The notes under the pieces were generated by a model that saw only the letters and a program-made list of their open reading frames with translations, was not told the DNA's origin and ran no database searches. Made by a program: the position numbers and the translations under genes. From the NCBI GenBank assembly GCA_003216175.1, contig QCJG01000007.1, forward strand, positions 1 through 64,000: a stretch of 64,000 nucleotides of DNA, in the 5' to 3' direction. This DNA is from Prochlorococcus sp. AG-409-A10 (GTDB lineage Bacteria > Cyanobacteriota > Cyanobacteriia > PCC-6307 > Cyanobiaceae). This document shows positions 56,450-64,000 of this stretch, piece by piece (positions within the stretch are counted from its first letter, which is position 1; each line of letters begins with the position of its first letter).

Positions 56450-56572
56450 ATGCAAAATCACAAGACTCAGCAGTTCGCAAAGTTTTTTCTTAAAGACATA
56501 AATTCTAAAAATACAAAGGATAGTAATGAAAAATCTGATACTTATTCTCTTAGGTTCAGTAAATCTAGCTAA
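56450..56572 (+). CDS. Small polar protein, 40 residues
   Basis: ATG at 56450 and TAA at 56570-56572. The product reads MQNHKTQQFAKFFLKDINSK then NTKDSNEKSDTYSLRFSKSS, a polar, Lys/Ser/Asn-rich chain with no hydrophobic core. It may be an intrinsically disordered peptide or a chance frame in AT-rich DNA. Included because the frame begins at a well-placed ATG and is uninterrupted, but evidence is weak. Confidence 0.35.
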   Translation: MQNHKTQQFAKFFLKDINSKNTKDSNEKSDTYSLRFSKSS

Positions 56573-56830
56573 TGATATGCAAATTTTAGGAGTTTTCTGC
56601 TTTTCAATTATTTAGTCATTCATAACAATTTAACTAATAGATTAAAGTTTAATTAAAAACCAAATTATTTTTTCTTGTCTATCCGCATAAGCATCAAATA
56701 AAATTTAGGCGAACAATGTAGAATTACTTTTATGTAATTTATACCTATGATCGTAAGTTTAAAAATATTCTAAAGAAAAATAAGAAATTTTGAAATCATG
56801 CTAAATCTACCTTGGATTTACTGAAAAATT

Positions 56831-57013
56831 ATGAACACAACCATTCAAAGAGAAACAACTCTTAAATGGAGTTCCGATGGAGAACTATCTTCTACTGATA
56901 TGGCTATAATTCTAGAACTACTTGCAAACAAAGAATTAACACAATGTGTATTAGCATGCGATGCTAATAAAAAATCTTCAGAGATACTATTTTATTTAAA
57001 AGACCGTTTATAA
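56831..57013 (+). CDS. Small acidic protein, 60 residues
   Basis: ATG start. MNTTIQRETTLKWSSDGELS is followed by a helix STDMAIILELLANKELTQCV and CDANKKSSEILFYLKDRL. Predicted soluble, with two Cys (LTQCVLACD, CX4C spacing apart) that might pair. It opens a run of three co-directional mini-genes (to 57569). No family recognised. Confidence 0.5.
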   Translation: MNTTIQRETTLKWSSDGELSSTDMAIILELLANKELTQCVLACDANKKSSEILFYLKDRL

Positions 57014-57098
57014 GTGAATTTACCTAAAAAAGTTTTGTTAATTTATTGAGAAATATAATCGTTCAATAGTATGTTTAGTTTCTACTAAATTTATAAAT

Positions 57099-57245
57099 AT
57101 GAAAACCGCACAAGATAGATATTTTGAATGTTTAGAAGTTTGTATGGAAGATGAGCAGGGAAAATCTTGTCGCCAGGTATGCGCACCAATATTAAATGAT
57201 GATCCCTTTGATCACCCAACAGTGCCCATAATTAACAATCAGTAA
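57099..57245 (+). CDS. Twin CX3C small protein, 48 residues
   Basis: ATG at 57099, TAA at 57243-57245. Four Cys form a symmetric pattern, C11-x3-C15 and C24-x3-C28 (YFECLEVC, then SCRQVC), separated by an acidic loop MEDEQGKS; a Pro/Asp-rich tail follows. Twin CX3C on a helical hairpin is typical of disulfide-bonded helix pairs or metal sites. Prediction of a disulfide hairpin is inference; in the reducing cytoplasm a metal site is an alternative. Not recognised. Confidence 0.58.
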   Translation: MKTAQDRYFECLEVCMEDEQGKSCRQVCAPILNDDPFDHPTVPIINNQ

Positions 57246-57419
57246 ATATGGACCTTTAAAAAAAATCTAAATAGATTTTATATTATATTTTCTAACAATA
57301 ACAGTTAAATTTTCAAGCTTAGAATTTTACTCCAACGCAACTCATTTATGGCCACTTTATTTATTGGGAGGTCTATTTTGGTTTCGAATTGGCTAGAATT
57401 CCTCTAATTTATATAAATT

Positions 57420-57569
57420 ATGGATACTCCTATCACCCACATCAATTTATTTAATGCAATGCTTGCACTTTATGTGATTGGTTATCAAATATCTATATGC
57501 TTGGATTGGAGTTGGATTCCAATGAATAAAGAAGATTATCAACTTCCATATCAAGACAAATGGAGCTGA
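57420..57569 (+). CDS. Small membrane protein, 49 residues
   Basis: ATG at 57420, TGA at 57567-57569. MDTPITHINLFNAMLALYVI and GYQISICLDWSWIPMNKEDY give one hydrophobic helix (about 9-27) followed by a Trp-rich turn and a charged end (QLPYQDKWS). Reading frame and helix are clear. It resembles in size small thylakoid subunits, but no specific subunit matches. Confidence 0.52.
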   Translation: MDTPITHINLFNAMLALYVIGYQISICLDWSWIPMNKEDYQLPYQDKWS

Positions 57570-57708
57570 ACAAGTTAGTTAATAATTTATTAATATGTAA
57601 ATGTTTGGATATACTATATTTCTAAAAAGAAATTTTAATTAAAATTTTTAGTAATAATCTCACTAATATTTAAATACTTTTAAGTTAATTACTTGTTACT
57701 TTTACAGG

Positions 57709-57885
57709 TTAAATATTTTGAACAACATGAAATAGACCAAAGGAATACCCCCCAATAAGTATCCATCCAAGAATAGCCGAAATTATTGTCGATCTCCTAT
57801 TGTGTCTTCTTATCGCATTCTCTATCATTTCATTTACGTCATCTTTATTTATTAGATTTGTAGATTTTGGATTAGTAGAAGTCAT
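57709..57885 (-). CDS. Small single-pass membrane protein, 58 residues
   Basis: ATG at 57885, TAA at 57709-57711. A polar N-terminus with MTSTNPKSTNLINKDDVNEM and a basic IRRHNRRST precede one hydrophobic helix (IISAILGWILIGGYSFGLFH). The basic stretch before the helix predicts N-terminus inside. Function unknown; coding is supported by the positive-inside pattern and intact frame. Confidence 0.55.
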   Translation of the reverse strand: MTSTNPKSTNLINKDDVNEMIENAIRRHNRRSTIISAILGWILIGGYSFGLFHVVQNI

Positions 57886-57951
57886 TTTTTTATGTAAATT
57901 TGATGCTTTGAGATGATTTGATTAATCTCTGTCTAACAAATTCATTTAAGA

Positions 57952-58050
57952 TTGAATTTGCTTGATAAAGCAGTTGTTGCTTTCTTGAGGACTATCTTTG
58001 AGAGATGCTTGGAAGAATGGCAGAAAAGTCAAGAATGGATACCTATGTAA
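57952..58050 (+). CDS. Possible 32-residue peptide, TTG start
   Basis: A TTG at 57952 opens MNLLDKAVVAFLRTIFERCL then EEWQKSQEWIPM, an amphipathic helix with Trp and one Cys, ending at TAA 58048-58050. The sequence is protein-like, but there is no ATG and only a poor ribosome site. Could be a small peptide or the end of a lost gene. Confidence 0.32.
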   Translation: MNLLDKAVVAFLRTIFERCLEEWQKSQEWIPM

Positions 58051-58568
58051 ACATTTGTTAAGACTATAATAGATTTTTTTGTGAGTTGTGTAGGTAAAAT
58101 CACTTTATTTGGATTTTAATAAAAGAGAGTCATTGGATTTGCGTCGAGTAAAAATTTCATTTATGTACATCTTGATTTTTATTCTTCTATTTCCCCTAAA
58201 TTAATCGAGTCAAGCTGATTTACTCTTAATTGTCTTTGTCGTATGCAATGTGTTTTTTATAAATAATAATTTTTTAAAACAAACTTTATAAAATATATTT
58301 GCAGCTAAATTTACTTGCTAAAGATGTAATAATATAAATCAATATATAACAAACCAATCAGTTTTAGAAATAGACATCAGGATAAAAGCTTGATTTCATT
58401 TTGGCGATCGCTTAGAATATTATTTATTAGTTAATATTTTTTCATACAATATACAAGAAAAATTTATTCAAATTTAAATAACTAGGAGCATAAAAATTAT
58501 TTTTTATAAGTTATACTTTTTTTATTTCTTGATTTGCTTACTATTGAGAGCCTATATTAAGGACTAAG
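58051..58568. other. Gene-free AT-rich stretch
   Basis: About 520 bases. A single GCGATCGC octamer (58404-58411) is the only unusual motif. Very short frames near 58146 (21 residues, hydrophobic end) are not convincing. No terminator or RNA gene was seen. Confidence 0.35.
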
Positions 58569-59024
58569 TTAAAAGAGGTTTTCGTTATTGTCTGTTTCAT
58601 TCTTTTCTAAAAGCTTTCTAGTCAGAAAAGAATATGATGCTTGATGTTTTTCTTTCCATTCTTTGTGTTCTTTTATCTGCTTTTTTAGCTTTTCTAAACT
58701 TTCTTTTTCTTCTGGATAAACTCTCTCTAAGTATTCTGGGTTTAAATTTATATTGCCTTCAAATTCATAAACCATTTCCTCAAATGATTCGCATATTCCC
58801 AGGATATCTGCCATAAAATCTTCAAATTCATCAATATTTATTTCTTGAAGTACTTTTCTTAATTTACTTTGGCTTGATTCTTCTGGCTCCCATTCTTTCT
58901 TTAAGACGTGAAGAAGATTGAGTTGGCCAATTCTATCTAGGAGATCCCACTTGGAGGCGTCATCGGCTGAGTAAAAATATGAGCCATCCCCAGATTGATA
59001 AAATGTGCCTCTTTCTTTATCCAT
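58569..59024 (-). CDS. Hypothetical acidic protein, 151 residues
   Basis: A soluble protein beginning MDKERGTFYQSGDGSYFYSA, then a helical middle with GQLNLLHVLKKEW, INIDEFEDFMADILGICESF and a Glu/Lys-rich coiled segment (EEKESLEKLKKQIKEHKEWK, about 105-125). The N-terminal GTFYQSGDGSYFYSAD strand-turn might be a small beta element. No catalytic motif. A single gene, flanked by AT-rich spacers; not recognised. Confidence 0.6.
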   Translation of the reverse strand: MDKERGTFYQSGDGSYFYSADDASKWDLLDRIGQLNLLHVLKKEWEPEESSQSKLRKVLQEINIDEFEDFMADILGICESFEEMVYEFEGNINLNPEYLERVYPEEKESLEKLKKQIKEHKEWKEKHQASYSFLTRKLLEKNETDNNENLF

Positions 59025-59256
59025 TCATATAAAAAGGAGAATGTATTAAATCTTTTATATTGGGTTTAAAGTGTTAATGCGTTTGATTCGATTAGTTCAT
59101 CACACACTTGAGTTTAGTAAGTCATTGAATTTTAATTTGTTATATATATTAGGATAGCATTTCTCTTCCCAGATATCTGTTTTTTGGATTATTTTATACT
59201 TATCATTTATTTATTCCTAATATTAATCTTATATTTTGATTTATTAGATATTATTT

Positions 59257-59658
59257 TTAATCAAAGAAATCTAATGGAAAGGGGCCAAAAGTCTTTGTTG
59301 AAAATGAATTATCATAAGTTTGACTACTTATTAATATACCTTCTCCCAAACCAAATTCAACTCTAGCGTGAATTTCACCTGTTTTTTGATTAGCCTTTAA
59401 AAATATAGGACCGTCCGAACTAGGTAATGTGACGCATTTCATTTCATTGAATTTAAATTTTTCTTCTATTTTCCTAACCGCATTAATACCTTTTTTTAAT
59501 GATGGTGACATAATTCCTATCGTAATCCAATCTGACTTATAAATAATATGGCTAAGTTGATTAAGAAGTGTTTTTGATTGTTTTCTCGATAGTTTAGGCG
59601 CTGACCTTAGTTTATCAAGGTCTTCTAGTTTGCAGATATCAATATTTTCTGTAGACAT
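59257..59658 (-). CDS. DUF1824 family protein
   Basis: A 133-residue cyanobacterial protein. Family landmarks: KLRSAPKLSRKQSKTLLNQL (about 15-35), SDWITIGIMSPSLKKGINAV, GPIFLKANQKTGEIHARVEF and the end GLGEGILISSQ with FGPFPLDFF. The protein is the right length and complete. Function is unknown; the family is nearly confined to cyanobacteria. A plus-strand frame over its end (59184-59366) is a shadow. Confidence 0.85.
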   Translation of the reverse strand: MSTENIDICKLEDLDKLRSAPKLSRKQSKTLLNQLSHIIYKSDWITIGIMSPSLKKGINAVRKIEEKFKFNEMKCVTLPSSDGPIFLKANQKTGEIHARVEFGLGEGILISSQTYDNSFSTKTFGPFPLDFFD

Positions 59659-59899
59659 TTAGATCGTAATTTTTTTATGTTAATACTAGAGTAATGTTTC
59701 TCTAGCATTTATTTATAAAATAATAATCTATATAATTTTATTTTTTAGCTGTAAACAGTTAGCTTTACAATTAGATTAAATACGAAAATATTTTACTTGT
59801 TTGATAGTAAAAAAAATCGATCAATTAACCAAATTCTGTCTATGAGGCTATATTTAAGCCTAAATTGTGACTCTTTGCTTTGATTGTCTTTTACTTATA

Positions 59900-60091
59900 T
59901 CAATTAATATTTTTGGATTCTTTTATTCTCCTGGATTCATGCAGTTGTTCTAATTCGTTATAGACGTCACGTAATATTTTCTGTATGTGGTCTGAATTTT
60001 CAATTGATCCAAGAGAATTCATGGCTTTTATAAGGTTTTCTTTAGCTTCTATCAAGCCTCGACATTGTGGGCTTCCAGCTTCAGAGGACAT
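59900..60091 (-). CDS. Small helical protein, 63 residues
   Basis: ATG at 60091 directly preceded by 15 A. MSSEAGSPQCRGLIEAKENL is followed by IKAMNSLGSIENSDHIQKIL and RDVYNELEQLHESRRIKESK, predicted as a helical hairpin of charged residues. One Cys. The start on a poly-A run mirrors phnD. Function unknown. Confidence 0.55.
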   Translation of the reverse strand: MSSEAGSPQCRGLIEAKENLIKAMNSLGSIENSDHIQKILRDVYNELEQLHESRRIKESKNIN

Positions 60092-60106
60092 TTTTTTTTT
60101 TTTTTT
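60092..60106 (-). repeat. A-tract homopolymer before a small gene start
   Basis: Fifteen A on the minus strand immediately before the ATG at 60091 (sixteen with the A of the start codon), with no Shine-Dalgarno sequence between. Confidence 0.85.
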
Positions 60107-60261
60107 GAATTGTTGGTATGTATTTATTATATCTAGTCTTTTAAATGATTAATTTTCTTTCAGCTTTTTTAAATTATTATTTCTTTAACTTCACTTTAGA
60201 TTTTCAGACTTGACGAACCCTGTTTTTTTTATTAAAAAAATAATTAAGACTTTGTTTTTAG

Positions 60262-60531
60262 ATGGCAAAATTAGAAGATTTTGACGCTCCAATTGGTTGG
60301 CTCATAGATCCTCATAATAAATGGGCTATTCATTTTAATTGTAAGAAGGTATCTTATGAAAAGATATCCGCAGATTTTAATATTGATATGTGGGGAGTTG
60401 TTCCAAATGGTAAACCTATGAAATTTAAAAGCAGAAGAAAGGTAACAAAAGAAGATTCAATAAAGACTTGGAAGCAACTGCTATCGTCGAACTGGGTTGA
60501 ATTTGATTTTGAAAAGAATATGACTGCTTGA
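60262..60531 (+). CDS. DUF1651 family protein
   Basis: An 89-residue protein of a family found in marine picocyanobacteria. Typical features: PIGWLIDPHNKWAIHFN at about 11-27, a central MWGVVPNGKPMKFKSRRKVT, and the end SIKTWKQLLSSNWVEF with the conserved Trp residues. Several copies per genome are usual. Function unknown; small, soluble and basic in the middle, so nucleic-acid or protein binding is possible. Confidence 0.8.
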   Translation: MAKLEDFDAPIGWLIDPHNKWAIHFNCKKVSYEKISADFNIDMWGVVPNGKPMKFKSRRKVTKEDSIKTWKQLLSSNWVEFDFEKNMTA

Positions 60532-60600
60532 AAAACTTTATAATTTAATGTGCATTCTACTTTTTATTAGTTATCATAAATTTATTTATGATTTTATAAG

Positions 60601-60864
60601 TTGCTAAATACTTTACATAAACTTCTTAAATTAGTTTTTATATTCTCAGCTGTAATTACTGGATGGACTTCAATTATCTTATTATCTAATACAACATTTA
60701 ATTTAGAAGTTAAAGAAATAATAACTAAAATGTATATGAATCAAAAGAATTTTATTTATAATGTCAAGGACTTATCACTTTTATTAGTAAAAGATGCAAA
60801 TGAACGTTTTTCTGAAGGAAACAAAAGCATAATTCGATTAAATAAAGCAAAACCATATAAATAA
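60601..60864 (+). CDS. Small membrane-anchored protein, 87 residues
   Basis: TTG start. One hydrophobic helix at about 8-29 (LLKLVFIFSAVITGWTSIIL) is followed by a polar, amphipathic chain with VKEIITKMYMNQKNFIYNVK and a basic end. An uncleaved signal anchor is likely, putting the long tail outside or in the lumen. It lies 46 bases upstream of the deoxyribosyltransferase-like gene. Not recognised. Confidence 0.5.
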   Translation: MLNTLHKLLKLVFIFSAVITGWTSIILLSNTTFNLEVKEIITKMYMNQKNFIYNVKDLSLLLVKDANERFSEGNKSIIRLNKAKPYK

Positions 60865-60910
60865 AGAATGTTTTTTCATTATTTGATAAAAAAACAAAAA
60901 TAGTATTAAC

Positions 60911-61411
60911 TTGTATACAACTAATGTGGAGATTAATCAAATCTCAAAAAAAACACTTTATCTGGCATCTCCATATGGTTTCTCTGAGCAATGGAGGTCG
61001 AAACTTTTACCTGAATTTATTATTAAACTTGAGTTTATGGGAGCAAAGGTTTTGGAACCTTTTCATCGTAATAGTCATATTGATATATCTAAGCCTGGTT
61101 GGGCTAATAAAGTAGCTTATTCAAACTTAGATGATTTGAGGCAATCGGATGGTTTGTTCGCAATAGTTAACGGATCACCTCCTGATGAGGGAGTAATGGT
61201 TGAGCTTGGTGTCGCTATTGCCTTAGGGAAACCTACATTTTTATTTAGAGATGATTTTCGTAAATGTACTGATTCTGATGAATACCCCCTTAACTTAATG
61301 CTTTTCTTGGGAATGCCTTCTGAATCCTGGAGTGATTACTATTATTCTTCTTTGTCAGAGATTGATTGTAAACAGAAAGCGATTTATAAATGGTTGAGAA
61401 CAAATAATTAA
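60911..61411 (+). CDS. Nucleoside 2-deoxyribosyltransferase-like protein
   Basis: A 166-residue protein (TTG start) with the NDT fold: LYLASPYGFSEQWRSKLLPE at about 16-35, KVLEPFHRNSH, the nucleotide-handling DGLFAIVNGSPPDEGVMVEL (about 84-104) with the expected catalytic Glu in the EL or EG positions, and AIALGKPTFLFRDDFR. NDTs swap bases between deoxynucleosides in salvage, or hydrolyse damaged nucleotides. Flanked by small-gene DNA, in an accessory region, so horizontal gain is possible. Confidence 0.82.
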   Translation: MYTTNVEINQISKKTLYLASPYGFSEQWRSKLLPEFIIKLEFMGAKVLEPFHRNSHIDISKPGWANKVAYSNLDDLRQSDGLFAIVNGSPPDEGVMVELGVAIALGKPTFLFRDDFRKCTDSDEYPLNLMLFLGMPSESWSDYYYSSLSEIDCKQKAIYKWLRTNN

Positions 61412-61511
61412 TGGATAATTATTTTATTGTTTTATAGATAAAAAAATTTACTTTTGCTTTCTTTATCTATAATAAATATATCAAAAATAATCTTTTTATA
61501 TTTTATTATAA

Positions 61512-62357
61512 ATGAATTTTGCTTTATTTAATTTGACTAAGATAAGAATAGAAATATCTTTTAAATCTTTTGATGAACTTCGTAAGACGCTAGCTTTTTA
61601 TCAGAGAAATAATCTTTATAAAATTAATATACCCTGTAAAAATAATATAAAAAAAGATTTTCTACTAGAGTCTATCAAAATTTCAAAAGAAGAGTTTCCA
61701 ACTATAGATATTATTCCTCACTTTAGTATCCTGCATGAATTCAAAAGGAATAGGGTCAATACTTATGATTCTTTTCTCAACTTCCTTCAGTCTGTAAAGA
61801 AATTAGGATGTAGTCATGTACTTCTTGTCTCTGGGTCTCAGAAAAGGTCGACATTAGATTCAGTTACTGCTTTATCAATGCTTAAAGAAACTCCTTTATT
61901 TTTTAATCAATATATTTCTATTGGAGTAGCTTTTAATCCTTATCTTCCTGAATTTTTGTTTGATGAAGAGATCTCAAGATTAGAAAAGAAACTTCAATCA
62001 GGTCTAGTAAGTTCTATTTGGCTTCAATTTGGTACTGATTACAAACTCCTAAAAAGTAGGATTGAAATCCTTTTCAATATCATTTCAACTGCTTATAAAA
62101 ATAACTCTAAAATTTCAAATATTATGATATTTGGGAGTATTTTAATTCCATCTAGAGAATTTTTAGCTAGATTTAAATTCAGACCCTGGAAAGGTGTATA
62201 TTGTTCTAATGAATTTTTAGAATCAACTGATGTTGCTAATAACTTGGTTTCAGAATTATTAAAAACTTATAAACAATATAAAATTTGCCCAATAATTGAA
62301 AATATTAGCTCTACAGAAGATCATTTGAAAAAATTAAAAATGTCTCTTTATTTATAA
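61512..62357 (+). CDS. Methylenetetrahydrofolate reductase-like TIM-barrel protein
   Basis: A 281-residue protein resembling MetF-type flavin barrels in order: IDIIPHFSILHEFKRNRV, then VLLVSGSQKRSTLDSV in the flavin/folate loop, IGVAFNPYLPE, EEISRLEKKLQSGLVSSIWL and FGTD. Bona fide MTHFR would show GDxP and a QFxxD; here the equivalents are SGSQ and LQFGTD, so specificity has probably changed. Very AT-rich and divergent, in the accessory region. Alternative: another barrel enzyme. Confidence 0.55.
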   Translation: MNFALFNLTKIRIEISFKSFDELRKTLAFYQRNNLYKINIPCKNNIKKDFLLESIKISKEEFPTIDIIPHFSILHEFKRNRVNTYDSFLNFLQSVKKLGCSHVLLVSGSQKRSTLDSVTALSMLKETPLFFNQYISIGVAFNPYLPEFLFDEEISRLEKKLQSGLVSSIWLQFGTDYKLLKSRIEILFNIISTAYKNNSKISNIMIFGSILIPSREFLARFKFRPWKGVYCSNEFLESTDVANNLVSELLKTYKQYKICPIIENISSTEDHLKKLKMSLYL

Positions 62358-62813
62358 CTTTAAATAATTTTTTATGATTTACAGTGTTATTTAACACATT
62401 TGATTTGGTTCTCAAAAATTTAAGGATATACTGTATTCAAAATTCAAGAAGTTTGTTTAACTAAGCTGATTTTAAACTCAATTTTTTGACTTAGATTTTA
62501 ACATAAGGATTTTTTTTACAGCTCCTTGCAGAAATCAACTAATCGATTGATAAGGTTCATTACCATATTTAATAATTTATGTGAGTTTGAGATTTGTGAT
62601 GTATAAAGAATTGACTTCCTTGGAGATTCATATACTCAAAATTTTGATCGTAGGCAAATTTTAATTATCGATGAATTTTTGCAAGTCTTCTCTTAAGTCT
62701 CCCTCGTGCATATTTTACCTTCTACGTCTTTTGCGATCAGGTAAATGCTTAATTTTAAGTAATTGCAATTCCTAGTCATTTTCTTTATCATTTTTCGTTA
62801 TGAGCTCTTCCTC
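62358..62813. other. Non-coding stretch with only mini-frames
   Basis: About 455 bases. Two 16-codon frames on the minus strand (MHEGDLREDLQKFIDN near 62660-62710; one ending LPDRKRRR near 62720-62760) are protein-like but too short to call. No terminator was identified. Confidence 0.35.
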
Positions 62814-62963
62814 TTAGACCTTTTTGAAAGCTTTAATTATGACTTGGATGAATTTATTTTCATAGGCTGAGATCCTTTTGATTTTAGTGTTTGATTGATG
62901 TCCACCTTCCTTTCGCAGTCGGTCGAAAATTCCATTAATTTGGTATAAATCAACTGCTAACAA
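62814..62963 (-). CDS. Possible small basic protein, start against the next gene
   Basis: The frame to 63011 overlaps the start of the plus-strand gene at 62963, so I use the TTG at 62963. The core IFDRLRKEGGHQSNTKIKRI and ENKFIQVIIKAFKKV is basic and looks like protein. Divergent genes with touching starts would leave no promoter, so confidence is low. Confidence 0.3.
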   Translation of the reverse strand: MLAVDLYQINGIFDRLRKEGGHQSNTKIKRISAYENKFIQVIIKAFKKV

Positions 62964-63166
62964 TGTTTTCAACAAGGAAAAAAACTGCGCAAAAGTCAAT
63001 TCCTCAGTCAAGTTCTTTTGCTGAAGACACTTTGTTGCTTAGGAGAGCATCTGAAGCTAATCGATACAAGCTGGCTGCCTTGATAATGCTTGTAGCTGGT
63101 TTTGGCCTGTTAACTCTAGGTACTTGGGTTCTCAATGATTTTAATTTTCTTACTTTCACAAATTGA
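62963..63166 (+). CDS. Small single-pass membrane protein, 67 residues
   Basis: ATG at 62963. A basic N-terminus (MFSTRKKTAQKSIPQSSSFA) and RRASEANRYKL precede one hydrophobic helix (LAALIMLVAGFGLLTLGTWV, about 37-56) and a short end. The layout recalls the 64-residue gene at 28956. No Hli chlorophyll-binding motif. Function unknown. Confidence 0.55.
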   Translation: MFSTRKKTAQKSIPQSSSFAEDTLLLRRASEANRYKLAALIMLVAGFGLLTLGTWVLNDFNFLTFTN

Positions 63167-63320
63167 GAAAGTTAATTGATCTCTTGTTTTTAAAAGAAGG
63201 GAAAAAAATATTAAATTTTCCTAAGACTTCTTAAATATTATTATTAAATTATATCTTTTAAAACTCTCAATTTAAAAGTTTCTCTTTAATACTCTAAAAT
63301 TAGTTGACAGCGATTATAAA

Positions 63321-63656
63321 ATGTCAAATTCTTGGGATAAATATTTCTCTCATTACACGGACTGGGATGATGCACATTGTTTTAATGTAAGATTGGAACT
63401 CAAATTTGAGGAGGAGTTAATGAGACTTGGTTATGTTGAATTTGTTAATTGCGATGATATATACACAATTGATAATAATATTTCTAATAAAACGCTATCT
63501 AAAAGTAAAACATATACAAAGAACAAAAATGAGATCTTACTATCTTTTGAAGTTCCTTATGATTGGTCGATTGATACAGACTGGGAGGATAAAGCTCTTG
63601 TTCTCCTTGGATTATGTGATGAGTGGGTCATAGATTCATCTGTTGAGGATAAATGA
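63321..63656 (+). CDS. Hypothetical acidic protein, 111 residues
   Basis: ATG at 63321. MSNSWDKYFSHYTDWDDAHC starts an acidic, Trp- and Asp-rich protein with FEEELMRLGYVEFVNCDDIY and FEVPYDWSIDTDWEDKALVL, and a C-terminal LGLCDEWVIDSS. A compact alpha/beta domain is likely; no known family is recognised. A second plus-strand frame (63427-63633) is a shadow. Confidence 0.58.
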   Translation: MSNSWDKYFSHYTDWDDAHCFNVRLELKFEEELMRLGYVEFVNCDDIYTIDNNISNKTLSKSKTYTKNKNEILLSFEVPYDWSIDTDWEDKALVLLGLCDEWVIDSSVEDK

Positions 63657-63708
63657 TATTTTTACACTATGCTTTAACATTAGAATTTATAAATGTTTTT
63701 AATTATAT

Positions 63709-63975
63709 TCATGAGTAGAAAATAAGTGCTAGACCTTTTTGCGTTAAATAAAATTCTTTTTCTTCTCGACTTAAATCCATTGCTAATTCTTCCCCTTCTT
63801 TAATTGCTTGCTCATAAGGTGGTTTTGAGGGAGAATTTCCCTTATAAATTGCTGCAATACCCAATGGTGTTGCGTTCCATGCAAAATTAGCCGTTTCTCC
63901 AATCGGAGGCTGATTTAAGGCTTCTTCAAGAAGATTTGATGAGTTTGATTTGGGTCGAGTTGTTGTTGATGTCAT
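63709..63975 (-). CDS. Small protein, 88 residues
   Basis: ATG at 63975. A Thr/Ser-rich start (MTSTTTRPKSNSSNLLEEAL) leads to NQPPIGETANFAWNATPLGI and AAIYKGNSPSKPPYEQAIKE, then GEELAMDLSREEKEFYL. It is soluble, Pro-rich in the middle, and ends at 63709 with LIFYS. No family recognised. It converges with the acidic 111-residue gene. Confidence 0.55.
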   Translation of the reverse strand: MTSTTTRPKSNSSNLLEEALNQPPIGETANFAWNATPLGIAAIYKGNSPSKPPYEQAIKEGEELAMDLSREEKEFYLTQKGLALIFYS

Positions 63976-64000
63976 GTTTATATTTAAGATTTCTTATAAA

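Noticed and set aside
58404-58411. GCGATCGC octamer (HIP1 core)
   Set aside because: Only one copy was seen in the window; HIP1 is a repeated element, so a single copy is not evidence.
59184-59366. Plus-strand 60-residue hydrophobic frame
   Set aside because: Its 3' half overlaps the DUF1824 gene and the rest is AT-driven hydrophobicity.

Overview
The window looks like a piece of a Prochlorococcus chromosome, most plausibly a low-light lineage. The grounds are about two-thirds A+T, small and tightly packed genes, frequent TTG/GTG starts, and marine-picocyanobacterial families: CrtL-type lycopene cyclase, monomeric B12-dependent ribonucleotide reductase, Psb32/TPM protein, CPP1-like protein, DUF1651, DUF1824, DUF2811, DUF3531, and a 6S RNA directly after purK. 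The strain-level guess is inference. There is no rRNA, CRISPR array, transposase or recognisable integrase.

Layout. 0-8.5 kb: small membrane proteins, a lycopene cyclase overlapping an SDR gene, a protochlorophyllide-reductase-like SDR, an MscS channel, a cysteine hydrolase, a PerR-like Fur regulator with a dyad operator in front of it, and the arsenosugar radical-SAM enzyme ArsS. 7.3-11.4 kb: a StpA-like sugar-phosphate phosphatase, divergent across a perfect palindrome from an unassigned two-gene unit (Rossmann-type protein plus APH-fold kinase). 11.4-24.2 kb: methionine synthesis (metY, metA), an FAD oxidase apparently starting at ATT, a CbiX chelatase, a GMC oxidoreductase, a lumenal pentapeptide protein, an LpxB-related protein and a GT39 glycosyltransferase.

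24.2-29.5 kb is a gene-poor stretch of tiny genes, hairpins and terminators. It is bracketed by an intact tRNA-Ser(UGA) and a decayed copy of the 5' half of that tRNA, the signature of an old tRNA-targeted insertion. 29.6-54.7 kb is dense housekeeping: nrdJ, prfC, hslO, rsmE, a phnDCE phosphonate/phosphite-type transporter downstream of an aminotransferase, a UDG-like protein, ispG, ctpA, nadA, a metallophosphoesterase, a Psb32 homologue, a MidA-type methyltransferase, aroB and purK. The 6S RNA follows. 55-64 kb is accessory: many proteins under 100 residues (including an 11-residue-repeat coiled coil and a twin CX3C peptide), then a nucleoside 2-deoxyribosyltransferase-like protein and a divergent MTHFR-like protein.

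Functional links. MetA carries the Glu associated with acetyl-CoA specificity, which fits the O-acetylhomoserine sulfhydrylase beside it. phnD, phnC and phnE form one transcription unit. Several starts look non-canonical, and two minus-strand genes start directly on long A-tracts. All functional calls rest on motif recognition by eye, without database searches.
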